Assembly: GCF_963678975.1 (NCBI RefSeq)
Contig: NC_089278.1
Location: forward strand, 15,853,959-15,917,958
Reading direction: 5' to 3'
Origin: Dysidea avara
Taxonomy: Eukaryota; Porifera; Demospongiae; Dictyoceratida; Dysideidae
Length of the DNA stretch: 64,000 nucleotides
A program made the position numbers and the translations under genes. Positions 36,601 through 46,835 of the stretch are shown in pieces. The notes below the pieces were generated by a model that saw only the letters and a list, made by a program, of their open reading frames with translations, made no database searches and was not told the DNA's origin. Each line of letters starts with the position of its first letter. Position 1 is the stretch's first letter.

Positions 36601-39600
36601 AGCCTCCCAATTCTGACATATTCTCTTCAAGATGGAGAAGAAGACATACCAGTTCAACTGTCTCCTTTTCGGCTTGTACACAGCCCCGAGAGTATTCATG
36701 AAGATACTCAAGCCAGCCGTCGAGATGCTCAGATCACTGAACATTCGACTAGTAATTTACATGGACGACATGCTTCTAATGGCAGACACCAAGCAGAAAC
36801 TAACAGAGCATGTCCAGTGCGCTCTGTTCCTCCTCGAGAACCTAGGGTTCATTATCAACAGCAAGAAGTCCATCTTGCAACCCATGCAGGAAATCAAGTT
36901 CCTGGGTATGATTGTAAGCTCCCTCTCAATGGACCTGAAATTTCCAGGAGAGAAAATCAGTAAAATCAGACTAGAAGCATGCTGCCTGTTACATTCAAAG
37001 CAACCATCAGCTCAACTACTCTCCCAGCTCCTAGGGAAACTAAACGCCCCCTCTCTAGCCCTGCAAATGGCTCCCCTATTCTGTCGTTCACTCCTAAAAC
37101 AAACTCTGTCAGGCAATCAGCAGAATTACCAGGCCTACAACAGTTCAGCTGTCCCCTCAGTCCAGAACCTGGTCAGACAGGTCAGATTGCAAACTCTCCA
37201 ATCCTATTCCAGGAAATCAATCATCTGTTGGGACCTCTGTCCACAGACCTGTTTGCAAGCAGGTTATCATCTCAATTTGTGAGCTGGAAACCAGACCTAA
37301 TAGCAGTAGCCACAGATGTCTTTACTCAGGATTGGAACACCCTTCCAGGGAAACTGTATGCCAATCCACCCTGGGGTCTGATAGGCAGAGTCCTATCCCT
37401 AGTTCACTCCCAAGGAGTTCAGGAGCTTTTACTGGTAGCACCAGTCTGGAAAGCCCAACCATGGTATCCCATGCTCCTCCAAATGCTGGTCAGAGCACCA
37501 GTCATCATCCCACAATCTCCAGACACATTGCAGCCAGTGTGTCAGTACAATCTACCAGACATCATCACAAAATTAGCCGTGTGGGTTATATCCGCCAACA
37601 ATGCAAAGGCAGCCACCTTTCTCAGACAGCTACAGATTCCGTCCTCTCATCATGGAGAGACAAATCTACAATTCCTCCTTTGGGAAATGGGTTAGCTGGT
37701 GTGCTGAACGGAACAGAAATACCTTTTCAGGCCTTATAAGTGATGTAGCCAATTTTTTAGCAGAGCTATTTGAACAAGGCTACCAGCACAGCTTGTTAAA
37801 TTCCTATCGATCAGCTATCTCTTCAACTCATGAGAAAGTTGATGGCATGCCCTTTGGGCAGCACCCCACTATCGTGAGAGTACTCAAAGGGGCTTACAAC
37901 AAGAGCCCCCCTCTACCGAGATACTCTACCACTTGGGAGGTGACCAAAGTAACCTCCTACATTACTGCCTTGGGTGATGAGTAATTATCATTAAAGATGT
38001 TGTCATATAAACTAGTAGTACTACTATGGGCTCCAACAAGACTTTCAAGGTCCAATGACTTGAGCTTGAAAGCTATGAGTGTTACCAGATGGTGTACAAT
38101 TTTAATCCAGTCTGTCTTTCAAAACAGTCGAGACCGTCTAGGCTACTGAAGCCATTCATATTTCCATCATTATCTTCTGACAAGAGGCTACGCCCAAAGG
38201 AGGCATTAAAAACCTATACAGCAAGGACAGAGTCCTTCAGAGAAGAGGGGAAAGATAAATTGCTCTCTTGTTTGTTAAGCCTCATAATCCAATATCATCA
38301 TCTTCAGTGGCCAGATGGATAGTTACCATGCTAAAATTAGCTGGAATAGATACGGACACCTTCAAATCATACTCTGTAAGAAGCGCTTCAACTTCTGCAG
38401 CAGGGATTACAACAAATCAAATTATGGATGCTGCCGATTGGAAGTCTGAATCTATTTTTGAGAGGTTTTATTACAAACCAACTAGTAGCAATCAGATGGG
38501 ACAAGCAGTGTTGTCTACATCTTCTTCAGATTCTCTACAAATATCACGTTGATATGTGATCCGAGCATTCCAAAATGTAATTACCTGAATGGCTCAGATC
38601 ACAGAATGATTGCCAGCTATTCTGGATTACATGAGGAATGTGAGGTGAACATATCAACGTCCCATCCATCCCTTACCCGTTGATATGATCAACCGTATCA
38701 TTTAGGAGCAGAGCCTCATACACTGACAGGAGCAGAGTCTCCTTTGTTACTAGCATTACTCCAATCAGCAAATCCACTTTAGCTATAAAAATGGCCAATT
38801 GGTGTGAGCACGTGGCAGTACTTATATGACAGTTGTGGTGATGTCACTTCCGTTTTTATTGATCCTACGAAAACTTGCTGAAATAAGGAAAACTAGGCCA
38901 AACATGTTGATATGTTCACCCCACATTCCTCATGTAATCCAGAATAGCTGGTAATCACTCTGTGATCTGAGCCATTCAGGTAAATGTTAATGAAATTTTT
39001 GCCATTATAAAAAAACAATAGACATTATGAAATATCAGGGTTAGCTCTATGCTTTCTAATACATAACTTCAGTGAAAAACAACTGATCCTTGAAAATAAA
39101 ACTGCAAAAATCCTGAAATAAAATTTGCAGATCCACGAAAATACATACCTCGAAATTTGTACCTATATGGTAAGAGTTTATGACACTTGTGGTGGTGAGG
39201 TCTCAACAGCTCTTGGCAAACATATAGTTTTAAGGATTTAAAATACACTGATTAACCAACTCAGTGGTGGATTCAGGGGAGGGGCCGTAAGCATGTGCCC
39301 CCCCCCCCCCAAAGAAAATGTTATACAAGATTGGGATAGTCTAATAGAACAATCACCACACAAACAACTATTGAGAATCCTCCATAGTTGCTGAATATGA
39401 AAACTAAAATCTGCAGCACTATCCCATGTGCACACCTACTACCCTGGTGCCCCCCCACAACTTTCCAAACCCTGGATCTACCCCTGTGTTACTTTTTTCA
39501 TAAATAAACTTCCTGAATTTTTTCATACAGTACCACAAGTATGGAAAATACAGCACACTTTGGCACTGAATCCTCCACATGCAGAGTACAGTAGTATGAT

Positions 39601-42600
39601 GGCACAGTACAAGTAGTTTAACTTACTTAAAGGGACTTAATCCACCAAGCTTTGAAAAATGTGAGTATCGGAATGCATTGATCTTTTCATTAGTCGTAGA
39701 TCCTTGAAAGAACAGCTAGGGAGAAAAAAGTAAGAATAACACACCCACAAGTAAGAAGAGAATGGTCACATGTCATCAAACATCTTGTGATCTCAAAGAG
39801 GCATTCCACACAGACACCTCAGTATCGATATAAAGTATTCAGTTATAAAGATAGCTATGACATGTGACCAATCTCCTCTGCCCTGAGTTAAATGCAGAAT
39901 AAAAATGTTAAACTATGCCATCAATCAAAAACGTATTTTTTATCCCAATACAATCAAGTAATTTTTATTCACTTGCTAGTTGTAAAAGCTCACTGAGCAG
40001 TTGCGTGTGAGTATGTGCGTGTGCGTGTGTGTGTGTGTAAATCTCCTAAACAAAAGTGATTCTGACTGCATGACTGACAGCACTGTACATTTATAGTACA
40101 AGCAAAATACCTGTATGATTTGTGACAAGAACAACAGGTACACCCAGAATGAATGGAGTGCACAGTTGACAAATATCCACATCACCCATGGTTGACACCG
40201 CATGTACGCAATCCCCCTTGAGAAGAAGTTCCCTTCAGGTCGTGGACAAAACTTGTATGTATCTGCAATTGGCAAGCATAAAATACACAAATTGTGAGAA
40301 CATAATTTTAATTACAAAAGCAAGTAGATCCTACAAGTCCACTAGCTCCCCTAGTGTACAGCAAGTAATAAACCATTAACACATCCACACTCTACAGTAC
40401 AATATTACACACTATGTTTATGACTAGACTGAGCCTATACACACAGAGATATATTAGACAGACTATCATACTTACAGTTCAGATTAGCAATAACTGCCCA
40501 ATTTAAAATTACTAGAAGTGTTAAGAGATATCCTAAGAAAGCCTTGTGGTTCCGATAACCTATTAAGGAAATGATGATCATGACTTAATGCAGTACATTG
40601 TTCTTTAAGTGTGTGTAGTGTGTGTAGTGTGTGTGTGTGTGTGCGTGTGTGTGTGTGTGTGTGTACTGCATGCGTGTGTGCATGGGGATGTATATACAAA
40701 CATACATACATGATTGTGTGTATGGACTGAATGTGTTTCCCTGAATAAAATGCTGGTTGCTTGAACAGTGCTGCACTGGCAACAGTTCACATATTGCATG
40801 CATATATGCAAATTTTTGTAAGGAATTATAATGAACATCACCCACAGCCTGTTCTTACCTATACAATTATAAGTCCATGGACAATGGTGATCATATTTTG
40901 CAACACAGCGATTACATGCTGGACAATGCTTTGATCTGATTGGACGTCTTATCTAAGCAACGTACTATCATATTGAATTATAGTATCACATTAATGTCAC
41001 TTACCAAACAAGTAGAGCAGAAGCCTGATTGTTGGAAGTGACCCAGTTCACACAGCTCAACTATTTTCTACAACAGACATCAATAAAGAATGGATGAATT
41101 TTTAATATGACTAATGTCCAATGCGAGTCTTATATCATGATTTATGTAGCCAGGAGGCCTAAGTGCTGCAAGGAGCATCTGTGGCCTTCTGACAAGTGAC
41201 AAATACTCACTCGTTTGGCAGTGACAAGGTCAGGGTTGAGAGGGACATATCCTGGATCTCGTTTCATTGTATTATACAAACACAATCCCATTATAGCCAG
41301 TAGTACGTACACTAACCAGCCTCTCTGTACAATTCCAGCTAGTTTATGTTAAGGCTACCAACCCAACATTATTTAGTATGAGTAATGTACGCTGTTTATA
41401 AACACAAACAAGTTTATGATTTGCAGTGGTCCACACATGCACATACTGGTACATACAGTGTATACAGACAAAGCAAAAAGATACTCGGAATTAACCAGCC
41501 TGCAGTGGTAACATAAATCCACAACTTAGTACCTACTACAAGTCCAACTGGAATAGGATTAGCTGCTAGCACTGCATGAGCTGAGATATAAACCCTACAC
41601 ACAAACAGACATCACCATTCAATGCATACTTTACATATGGCTTATATGCAATACAACATTGTACAAATAATGTGATTATATATACACATTTATAGTAACT
41701 GCTACTATACCACGGGAGTCAGAAATTTTAAAAAGTTGAATACAGAAAAAAATCCCTGACTAGGTGGTGACTCAATCCTCCAACAACATGTAGTGTATAA
41801 AGGCCAGTATATCTGATGTATCCTCTTGAACACTGGAACTTTCCTTAGCTCATAACTTATAACTACATGCCTACCCAACGAATGCACAGGCAGTCGTACA
41901 ATAGTACAGATACACAAAATTATATAGTGAATTAAATTCAGTTGATTGCTACATGTGTTATATTGATCAGTACCTTATTATTATTTGTAAAATGGCACCA
42001 ACAACTGTCATTGCTATGAAATATTCTAACGGAGATGAGCTATAGACACCACAGAGTCCAAACAGCAGTAGGAACACAGTTGGAGTAGAGAAACAAACCC
42101 ACCAATTAATTCTCTACAAAAAAGTGTACAAGAAATAGCACCGCACACTCCACAGTACATGAGCACACACACACACACCACCACATGCACACGTACGCAT
42201 GTAACTATGTGTATTACTGTGTACGTACACTTATATTTTGCAAACTTACAGGATTTCTAGTGATATAATCCAATAAATTCTTTGGTCTTGTTTGCTTCTC
42301 TGTCTCACTCAACAGTGATATGGCATACTTGTTCTGATTTTCCACTGCTAACATGTATGGTGTTTTGCCCTAGGTAAAATGAAACATACATACCAGCTGG
42401 GTACAACGCATATTGCAATACTAGCTGTGCTCAATGCTACATCTCACTATTGACGTTTCCTTCACAACAGCATGTATTATATGTACACATGTGACTAGCC
42501 TTGTATTCAATTAGAAAATTTAGCTTGTACATGTGCCAAATACGAACACAAAAATTTGATGATGGAGGCACTTACGTACATCTTTATTCATTAAATGAAG

Positions 42601-45154
42601 TTTGGCTCCAGATTCAACAAGTGCCTTTACCGATAAGTTATTATTGTTTTGTGCTGCATGATGTAGAGCTGTTGATAAATGAAAGACAGAATAACATATA
42701 TGGCTGCTCTGCTAGTGTACAGTGGCACACACAAATATGTGTACCTGTGTTTGCTTCATTATCCGCTAAAGAAAGTGAGGCTCCCAAACTAACCAACAGT
42801 CTTGTCATATCCAAACTGAAATGCACACACACCATAACATACTACGAGTACCACAAAATAAACTGTTGATTATTACAACTACATGTGCAGTACTACAGTA
42901 CAAGACATACTTGTAGACTCTACAGGCTGCCCACATCAGAGCAGTTTTTCCACTACCATCTACTTCATCAACACTCTATTACAACAGCAAAATATACTCT
43001 GTAATTTCTTACTACTGATGTACAATGAACATACACAGTTTACTAAAGCAGGTGTACGGTACTTGAAAAATTGCTATGGGAATGCATCATCCCTATACAG
43101 ACCGGGTTATGGGACCACTGTATCATCAGTCGCATTCTCTGCAAGTAGGGAACCCACTCAAAGAATAATATAATAATAGTACTGTTGCAATTACCACTCC
43201 CTACTATGTGACATGTACAACACAATTATATACACTATATACATACCATTCCCCTTGATATGTAATAAGCAGCTATCTCATGAAGTTGAAATTGTATAGC
43301 AACATGAAGACAATTGAGCCCTAAAAGTGAAATGAGAACACAATTACACTATAATGGTATAGCATGTATGCACAATTGCATACAATACACAATAGGTACA
43401 ATTTGTAAACCAAAAAAATAATGTGTGAGTAATGTATGCATGTATAGTGTCATGACAAATGTATTCATATGTGATAAACGTTGGGTCTGAGGATATATAT
43501 TTCACTGATAGCCCAAATAGTAAGAATTTTCACCCTTGCAGCAACCCTAGCAGCATGATTTCTAGTATACTTGTTTGGGACATTGGTTTTAACTGGGTTA
43601 GTCGTGATCATGGAACAGCTTTGCATTTATGTGTGAGATTGTGCATGTGAAGGGCTCCCTACAGTGGTAGTACCTTCAGTATCCTTTAAGTAAGGGTTAG
43701 CTCGATAACGCATCAGCAATACCACCATTGGAAGATGTCCTTGCCTAAAAATAGAAAACAGTCAGGCTATATATAGTACACATACAGTGTATGTCACTAC
43801 CTTGTTGCCCAGTGTAGTGGAGTTCCTTGTAGCTCACCACCAACAGCATTGACATCAGCTCCTTTTTGTATGAAGTAGCTATAGAAAGAATGATAAAACT
43901 TATGGACAGAAGTAAGGCTATTAGCATCTGCGGCAAAACCAGTTTGCAACTTTGTACCAATTCTGAGTTTGTTTCTTTAAAAATAGTCTCACACATGTGG
44001 AATCAACTATCAGTATGTTATGAATAGTGTTACTGCAAGTAGTAGGAGGAGCAAGAAATTGTGAAATATACTATGGGTGCTATAACTTACAGAGCTGGGA
44101 CTTGGTCACAGTGTTCGCCATGAATTGGCAAATCCACTGAGGCATAAAAATTGGAAGGCATTTCAAGCAAAAAAATAAGACAATATGTTTTCTTCCACTA
44201 CTCATAAAAAGCAATGCACATGCTTAACAAAACAAACACATTCCAATTCTCCATATGATTTTTATCAATTTGAGGGCTTCAGTGACAAATTAAAACTTCC
44301 AAAATGTACCGTGCTATACTTTCAAGCACAACTACAGCCAGTATGGTGACCATACAAAGAGATGAGATAATGAATCTGATTTATGATTAAGTCCCTCAAC
44401 CCTTATACACTTTAAAATCTTCCAAGCAGACACAGGAAATTCCAACTGCATGTCTTTGGAACCCTCATAGTCATACTTGAACCCACATGAGTTCATGACC
44501 ATCATACAGGATCTATACAAGCATACTGTTGTTCTATAGTGATACAAATCTCATTTGAAGCTCAGACTTGCTACCAGTTACTTATATAAAATGTTACTTA
44601 GCCATTGGACAGCAGATTCAGACATGCGTGAACATGCACTAGAAAACACTTTTGACTCTGGCACATAAACCTTTTCCACACGCATACAGAAGGCAGTCAC
44701 AATTGTGGGATCTGCTATAGTGCTGTGTACATTGGACACTAGTATTTCTCTAAACTGACTACCACAAGTGTTTACATGTAACCTACTTGCAGCCACCTAC
44801 ATACCAAAACAACAAAATTTGTTCTGAAAGCAACCAGCTTGGGTAGTACACTGAAAAAAAATTTAGTGCTGGTCTTAAGTTATATTATAAAAAATCTGCC
44901 CTTGGCATCCATTTGCATTCAGAAATTTGAATAATTTTTGCATTTAAATTAATGTTATCATATAATTCATACCTAGCAACCGGTATTCTATTGTTGATAG
45001 CTGCCCAGTGTAATACAGTAATTCCTTCTTCGTCGCCTTGGACAACACTGACGTCCTCTCGCTCCACTAACTCAATACACCGCTGTAAAATCCCATATTG
45101 GCTTGCTTCTAACAGGTTGCAAGAAGTAAAATCTTTGTTTTCCTTTGTAGCCAT
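30617..45154 (-). CDS. ZDHHC17: Ankyrin-repeat palmitoyltransferase, HIP14/ZDHHC17 type
   Basis: Seventeen exons in coding order: 44973-45154, 43801-43878, 43674-43744, 43247-43320, 42911-42975, 42745-42815, 42580-42668, 42250-42369, 41974-42113, 41453-41594, 41211-41324, 41005-41067, 40859-40952, 40476-40559, 40111-40262, 39627-39715, 30617-30896. Sum 1908 nt, 635 residues; human ZDHHC17 has 632. N-terminal ankyrin repeats (residues 20-270; [49 protein letters not shown]) precede four helices before and after the DHHC zinc domain. That domain reads [18 protein letters not shown], catalytic cysteine about C427. A TTNE block follows, as in HIP14. The human VGNC is YNC here. The last exon ([13 protein letters not shown]) is 8.7 kb away across a transposon-filled intron but matches family and phase exactly. 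The family S-acylates synaptic and trafficking proteins at the Golgi. The donor of exon 41453-41594 is the least certain. Confidence 0.96.
31880..33545 (+). mobile_element. Decayed ISL2EU/IS4EU-like DNA transposon with YqaJ exonuclease domain
   Basis: Two coding relics lie on the + strand. The first (about 31880-32540) shows Tnp_4-type transposase blocks: [52 protein letters not shown] followed by [13 protein letters not shown], and [10 protein letters not shown], then [15 protein letters not shown]. The [13 protein letters not shown] block and GD-VMA block are hallmarks of the DDE_Tnp_4 group. The second (about 33050-33545) shows a YqaJ viral-recombinase-like domain: [27 protein letters not shown] and QGQMALT, with the D and E-x-K nuclease residues in place. 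Both frames are broken by many stops and shifts, so it is inactive. ISL2EU elements are known to carry a transposase plus a YqaJ protein. Terminal repeats were not identified, so the ends given are those of the coding relics. The stretch 31150-31500 may be its 5' part. Confidence 0.6.
33560..34818 (+). mobile_element. BEL/Pao retrotransposon fragment (fossil)
   Basis: This is a fossil of a BEL/Pao LTR retrotransposon. Visible parts in order: the end of RNase H and its linker ([26 protein letters not shown]), a decayed integrase zinc-binding region, the integrase core ([14 protein letters not shown]), and the post-core block ([19 protein letters not shown]) typical of Pao integrases. Gag, protease, reverse transcriptase and both LTRs are absent. 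It is therefore a 3' partial copy, broken, with several breaks. Its right side is cut by the DIRS element starting near 34819, and no continuation is recognised beyond 38982. It abuts the YqaJ relic on the left. It is older than the DIRS insertion. Confidence 0.8.
34841..34969 (+). repeat. DIRS left inverted terminal repeat
   Basis: This 129-bp terminus begins ACATATCAACATGTTTGGCC and ends CCAATTGGCCATTTTT. It matches 38787-38915 on the opposite strand with about nine differences. The outer flank 34819-34850 is complementary to 38548-38579, the first half of the internal complementary region. Confidence 0.9.
38548..38660 (+). repeat. DIRS internal complementary region
   Basis: The first part (38548-38579, GTTGATATGTGATCCGAGCA...) is complementary to the left outer end at 34819-34850. 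The second part (38581-38658, TTACCTGAATGGCTCAGATC...) is complementary to the right outer end at 38904-38982. It thus brings the two outer ends side by side, the arrangement DIRS elements are thought to use to template a circular intermediate. It lies directly after the recombinase region. Confidence 0.88.
38787..38915 (-). repeat. DIRS right inverted terminal repeat
   Basis: It is the inverted copy of 34841-34969. The right end continues to about 38982 as the sequence that pairs with the second half of the internal complementary region. Confidence 0.9.
39262..39486. mobile_element. hAT-like MITE, about 225 bp
   Basis: The left end is CAGTGGTGGATTCAGGGG and the right end inverted is CAGGGGTAGATCCAGGG, imperfect inverted repeats of the CAG..GGATCCAGG kind common in hAT MITEs. 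It carries a C run near each end and one CTAATAGA motif copy (about 39336). No target duplication remains. It lies in the last intron of ZDHHC17. Confidence 0.6.
39754..39879. mobile_element. MITE with 23-bp inverted ends (TTGGTCACATGTCAT), 126 bp
   Basis: The left end AGAAGAGAATGGTCACATGTCAT class sequence is matched inverted at 39857-39879 (AGAGGAGATTGGTCACATG...) with two or three differences. Related fragments sit at about 2340-2440 (GAAGAGGTTGGTCACACATC plus TTTTGTGATCTCAAAG) and 54484-54505. It lies 40 bp upstream, in coding sense, of ZDHHC17 exon 39627-39715. Confidence 0.65.
40609..40672. repeat. TG microsatellite
   Basis: (TG)n with GTGTAG interruptions, in the ZDHHC17 intron between exons 40859-40952 and 40476-40559. 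Histidine/threonine-rich frames here come only from the repeat. Confidence 0.9.
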
Positions 45155-45521
45155 TCCAGTATGGTAGTATACTGCTCTCAAGAATTACTAGAAATGCGCT
45201 TTAATAAGAATATATGATTTGCTAATAGTTTACGAGAATAAACAGATAAATAACCGGGAATAGTGCAAGGTTTGCACGTGGCTCGCAAGAATTGCTAGTT
45301 GAATTGGTGGTTCAAAATATAAACACTCAAAACCATGTTACGCATGTGGGGTCCCTTCACTCAATTGTTTATCTCCAGGCATAGATAGCACATAGTACTG
45401 GACACACCAGGTGTTTCATACTGGTAGGATTTGATTGTGGTTTTCAGATACCGAGAGAGCGTTGCTGATAGGTCTGACACTCGTTGCTGATAGGTCTGAC
45501 ACGTGCTTGTTCTAGATTAAT
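45155..45521. promoter_or_regulatory. Bidirectional ZDHHC17 / ZC3H14 promoter
   Basis: Only 367 bp separate the two divergent start codons. The interval contains two CACGTG E-boxes, TTGCACGTGGCTC near 45276 and GACACGTGCT near 45499. It ends in a short tandem duplication (45460-45502). No TATA box is obvious on either side. Transcription starts are not known. Confidence 0.65.
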
Positions 45522-45542
45522 ATGGCGTATAGGTCTGACACT
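45460..45542 (+). repeat. Triplicated ATAGGTCTGACAC block running into the ZC3H14 start
   Basis: CGTTGCTGATAGGTCTGACA occurs twice in tandem (22-nt period, from 45460 and from 45482). A third copy of ATAGGTCTGACACT (45529-45542) follows the start codon and encodes part of the protein N-terminus (YRSDTL). The duplicated copies therefore look like partial duplications of the coding start or its leader. Confidence 0.8.
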
Positions 45543-46835
45543 TTGAAAGAAGCCATTGTGAATAAATTAAAGGATTATGATGCTTACATCGATAACGAAC
45601 TGCCTGACTACATTTTAGTCATGCTGGCCAACAAAAAGACTGTCTCACAAATTTCTCAAGACTTGGAGCTGTTCTTAGGCGACAACACTAGCAGATTTTC
45701 CAAATGGCTGAAAGAAGTTTTGGAAAAACCAGAATTATTGTCCCCCACTGGACAGAAGCGAAGCATTGACGCCTTAGAAATTAAAGACGTACCTGCAACT
45801 GAAACCAAACCTCCCCAAAAAAGGAAAATTATCGTGAGATCAAGAAAAGAAGAAGACAAAGAAACTAACAGATCTTCAACTTACCAACAGTTAGAAATTG
45901 TCCATGAGCCAACAACTCACGAAAAAACCCATCATTCCAGTAAGCAGTCTGATTCAGCTGTTAGTTCAGACAAAGAAGAAGAAGAGGACGATGAGCCAGT
46001 AACAACTACTTTAGCTAGTGTCATCAAGAAGCCTGACCGTAAGCCACAGCCATCTGGGAGAATACTGATGAAGGCCATCAGTGCTATCCAAGGAAGTAAC
46101 TCAGGAGGTAGTCGCAGCAGATCAAATAAAAAGGCTATCAAGTCACAGCCAGATTCATCAACCACTGAACAGGCTAATGAAGAGAGCAAAGATGTTATAG
46201 ACTTACTTCCAGGAGATTTAAGGAAGCGTTTAGGGAAAAGAAACAACCAAGAGTCGGCAGTTACTAAAAGCGATGAGCCTGCAGATGCAGCAGATGATAC
46301 AGTTCAGACAGAAAGAGTAGTTGTCCGTCCTAAATTTGTTGTGACAATGAATGAAGTTGACGAGAAATATAAGAGTGAACCATCACAAGAAGAGTTGCCT
46401 ACGACTGAAGCTGATGAACCAACTGAATCTGGTAGCCTCACAGGTGGTAAGATGCCTGAGAGATGTCGCTATTGGCCCAACTGTAAAAATGGTGACATTT
46501 GCCCCTACCACCATCCATCTATTCCTTGTAAATTATTCCCCAAATGCAAATTTGGTGACAAGTGTAGATTTGTCCACCCTATATGTAAATTCAATGCACA
46601 GTGCTTGAAGCCCGGATGTCCATTTCTTCATACCGCTCCAAGACGTAAGCAAGCTATGGGACCAGAAGCTGTTGCTCTTCCATCCACCGGTATGATGCCA
46701 TCGTATTCATGGAATCCTAAGGGATCACAATATAAGTCTAATCAGTACGTGTGGAGTTCTAAAACACATGTGAGTGAACGAAAGTTTGTAACAACAGAGA
46801 AGACAACACATATGCCAGTCCCAGCTAATATATAG
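45522..46835 (+). CDS. ZC3H14: ZC3H14/Nab2-like nuclear poly(A)-binding protein
   Basis: A single 437-codon frame. Residues 5-75 match the Nab2-type N-terminal PWI-like fold of ZC3H14 (YDAYIDNELPDYILVMLANK, ISQDLELFLGDNTSRF, WLKEVLEK). A charged, serine-rich low-complexity middle includes KR-rich nuclear-signal-like clusters. Three consecutive CCCH zinc fingers follow at residues 315-369: CRYWPNCKNGDICPYHH, CKLFPKCKFGDKCRFVH and CKFNAQCLKPGCPFLH. Human ZC3H14 has five such fingers; the last two are absent, and the frame ends 68 residues later in an unrelated tail. The family binds poly(A) tails, limits tail length and aids mRNA export. It is the only intronless gene in the window. The start ATG is the first in the frame and matches the family N-terminus. 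A spliced isoform with extra fingers cannot be excluded. Confidence 0.92.
   Translation: MAYRSDTLKEAIVNKLKDYDAYIDNELPDYILVMLANKKTVSQISQDLELFLGDNTSRFSKWLKEVLEKPELLSPTGQKRSIDALEIKDVPATETKPPQKRKIIVRSRKEEDKETNRSSTYQQLEIVHEPTTHEKTHHSSKQSDSAVSSDKEEEEDDEPVTTTLASVIKKPDRKPQPSGRILMKAISAIQGSNSGGSRSRSNKKAIKSQPDSSTTEQANEESKDVIDLLPGDLRKRLGKRNNQESAVTKSDEPADAADDTVQTERVVVRPKFVVTMNEVDEKYKSEPSQEELPTTEADEPTESGSLTGGKMPERCRYWPNCKNGDICPYHHPSIPCKLFPKCKFGDKCRFVHPICKFNAQCLKPGCPFLHTAPRRKQAMGPEAVALPSTGMMPSYSWNPKGSQYKSNQYVWSSKTHVSERKFVTTEKTTHMPVPANI

Larger units (their letters stand above)
34819..38982 (+). mobile_element. DIRS-type tyrosine-recombinase retrotransposon (fossil)
   Basis: This is a fossil with diagnostic DIRS architecture. 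Parts in order: left terminal region with inverted repeat (34841-34969); a gag-like region rich in short EQS repeats (about 35050-35820); reverse transcriptase (about 36400-37000) with the catalytic box [10 protein letters not shown]; the RNase H/linker region with VDLFASRL-type block ([19 protein letters not shown], about 37230-37600); a tyrosine recombinase C-terminal part (about 37700-38550; [14 protein letters not shown] box); the internal complementary region (38548-38660); and the right inverted repeat (38787-38915) with its extension to 38982. There are no LTRs and no target duplication, as known for DIRS. Its coding part is broken, with several breaks. The two inverted termini still agree at about 120 of 129 positions by eye, so it is not very ancient. 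It inserted into the BEL/Pao fossil. Confidence 0.88.
30897..39626. other. ZDHHC17: Giant last intron of ZDHHC17, packed with transposon fossils
   Basis: The intron joins phase 2 (AA at 39627) to T at 30896 to make asparagine in SPFNRGV. From low to high coordinate it contains an unassigned stretch (30897-31879), an ISL2EU-like relic, a BEL/Pao fragment, a DIRS element, and two MITEs. All other introns of this gene are shorter than 1.2 kb. All three large elements read on the + strand, antisense to ZDHHC17. Confidence 0.85.

Noticed and set aside
44080-44800. Minus-strand frames in ZDHHC17 intron 1, including a 72-codon frame at 44578-44796
   Set aside because: Exon 44973-45154 joins exon 43801-43878 directly in phase and in family sequence. 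These frames have no recognised homology and may be an old repeat.
44952-45167. Plus-strand frame opposite the first ZDHHC17 exon
   Set aside because: The antisense frame encodes a clear ankyrin-repeat start, so this is a shadow.
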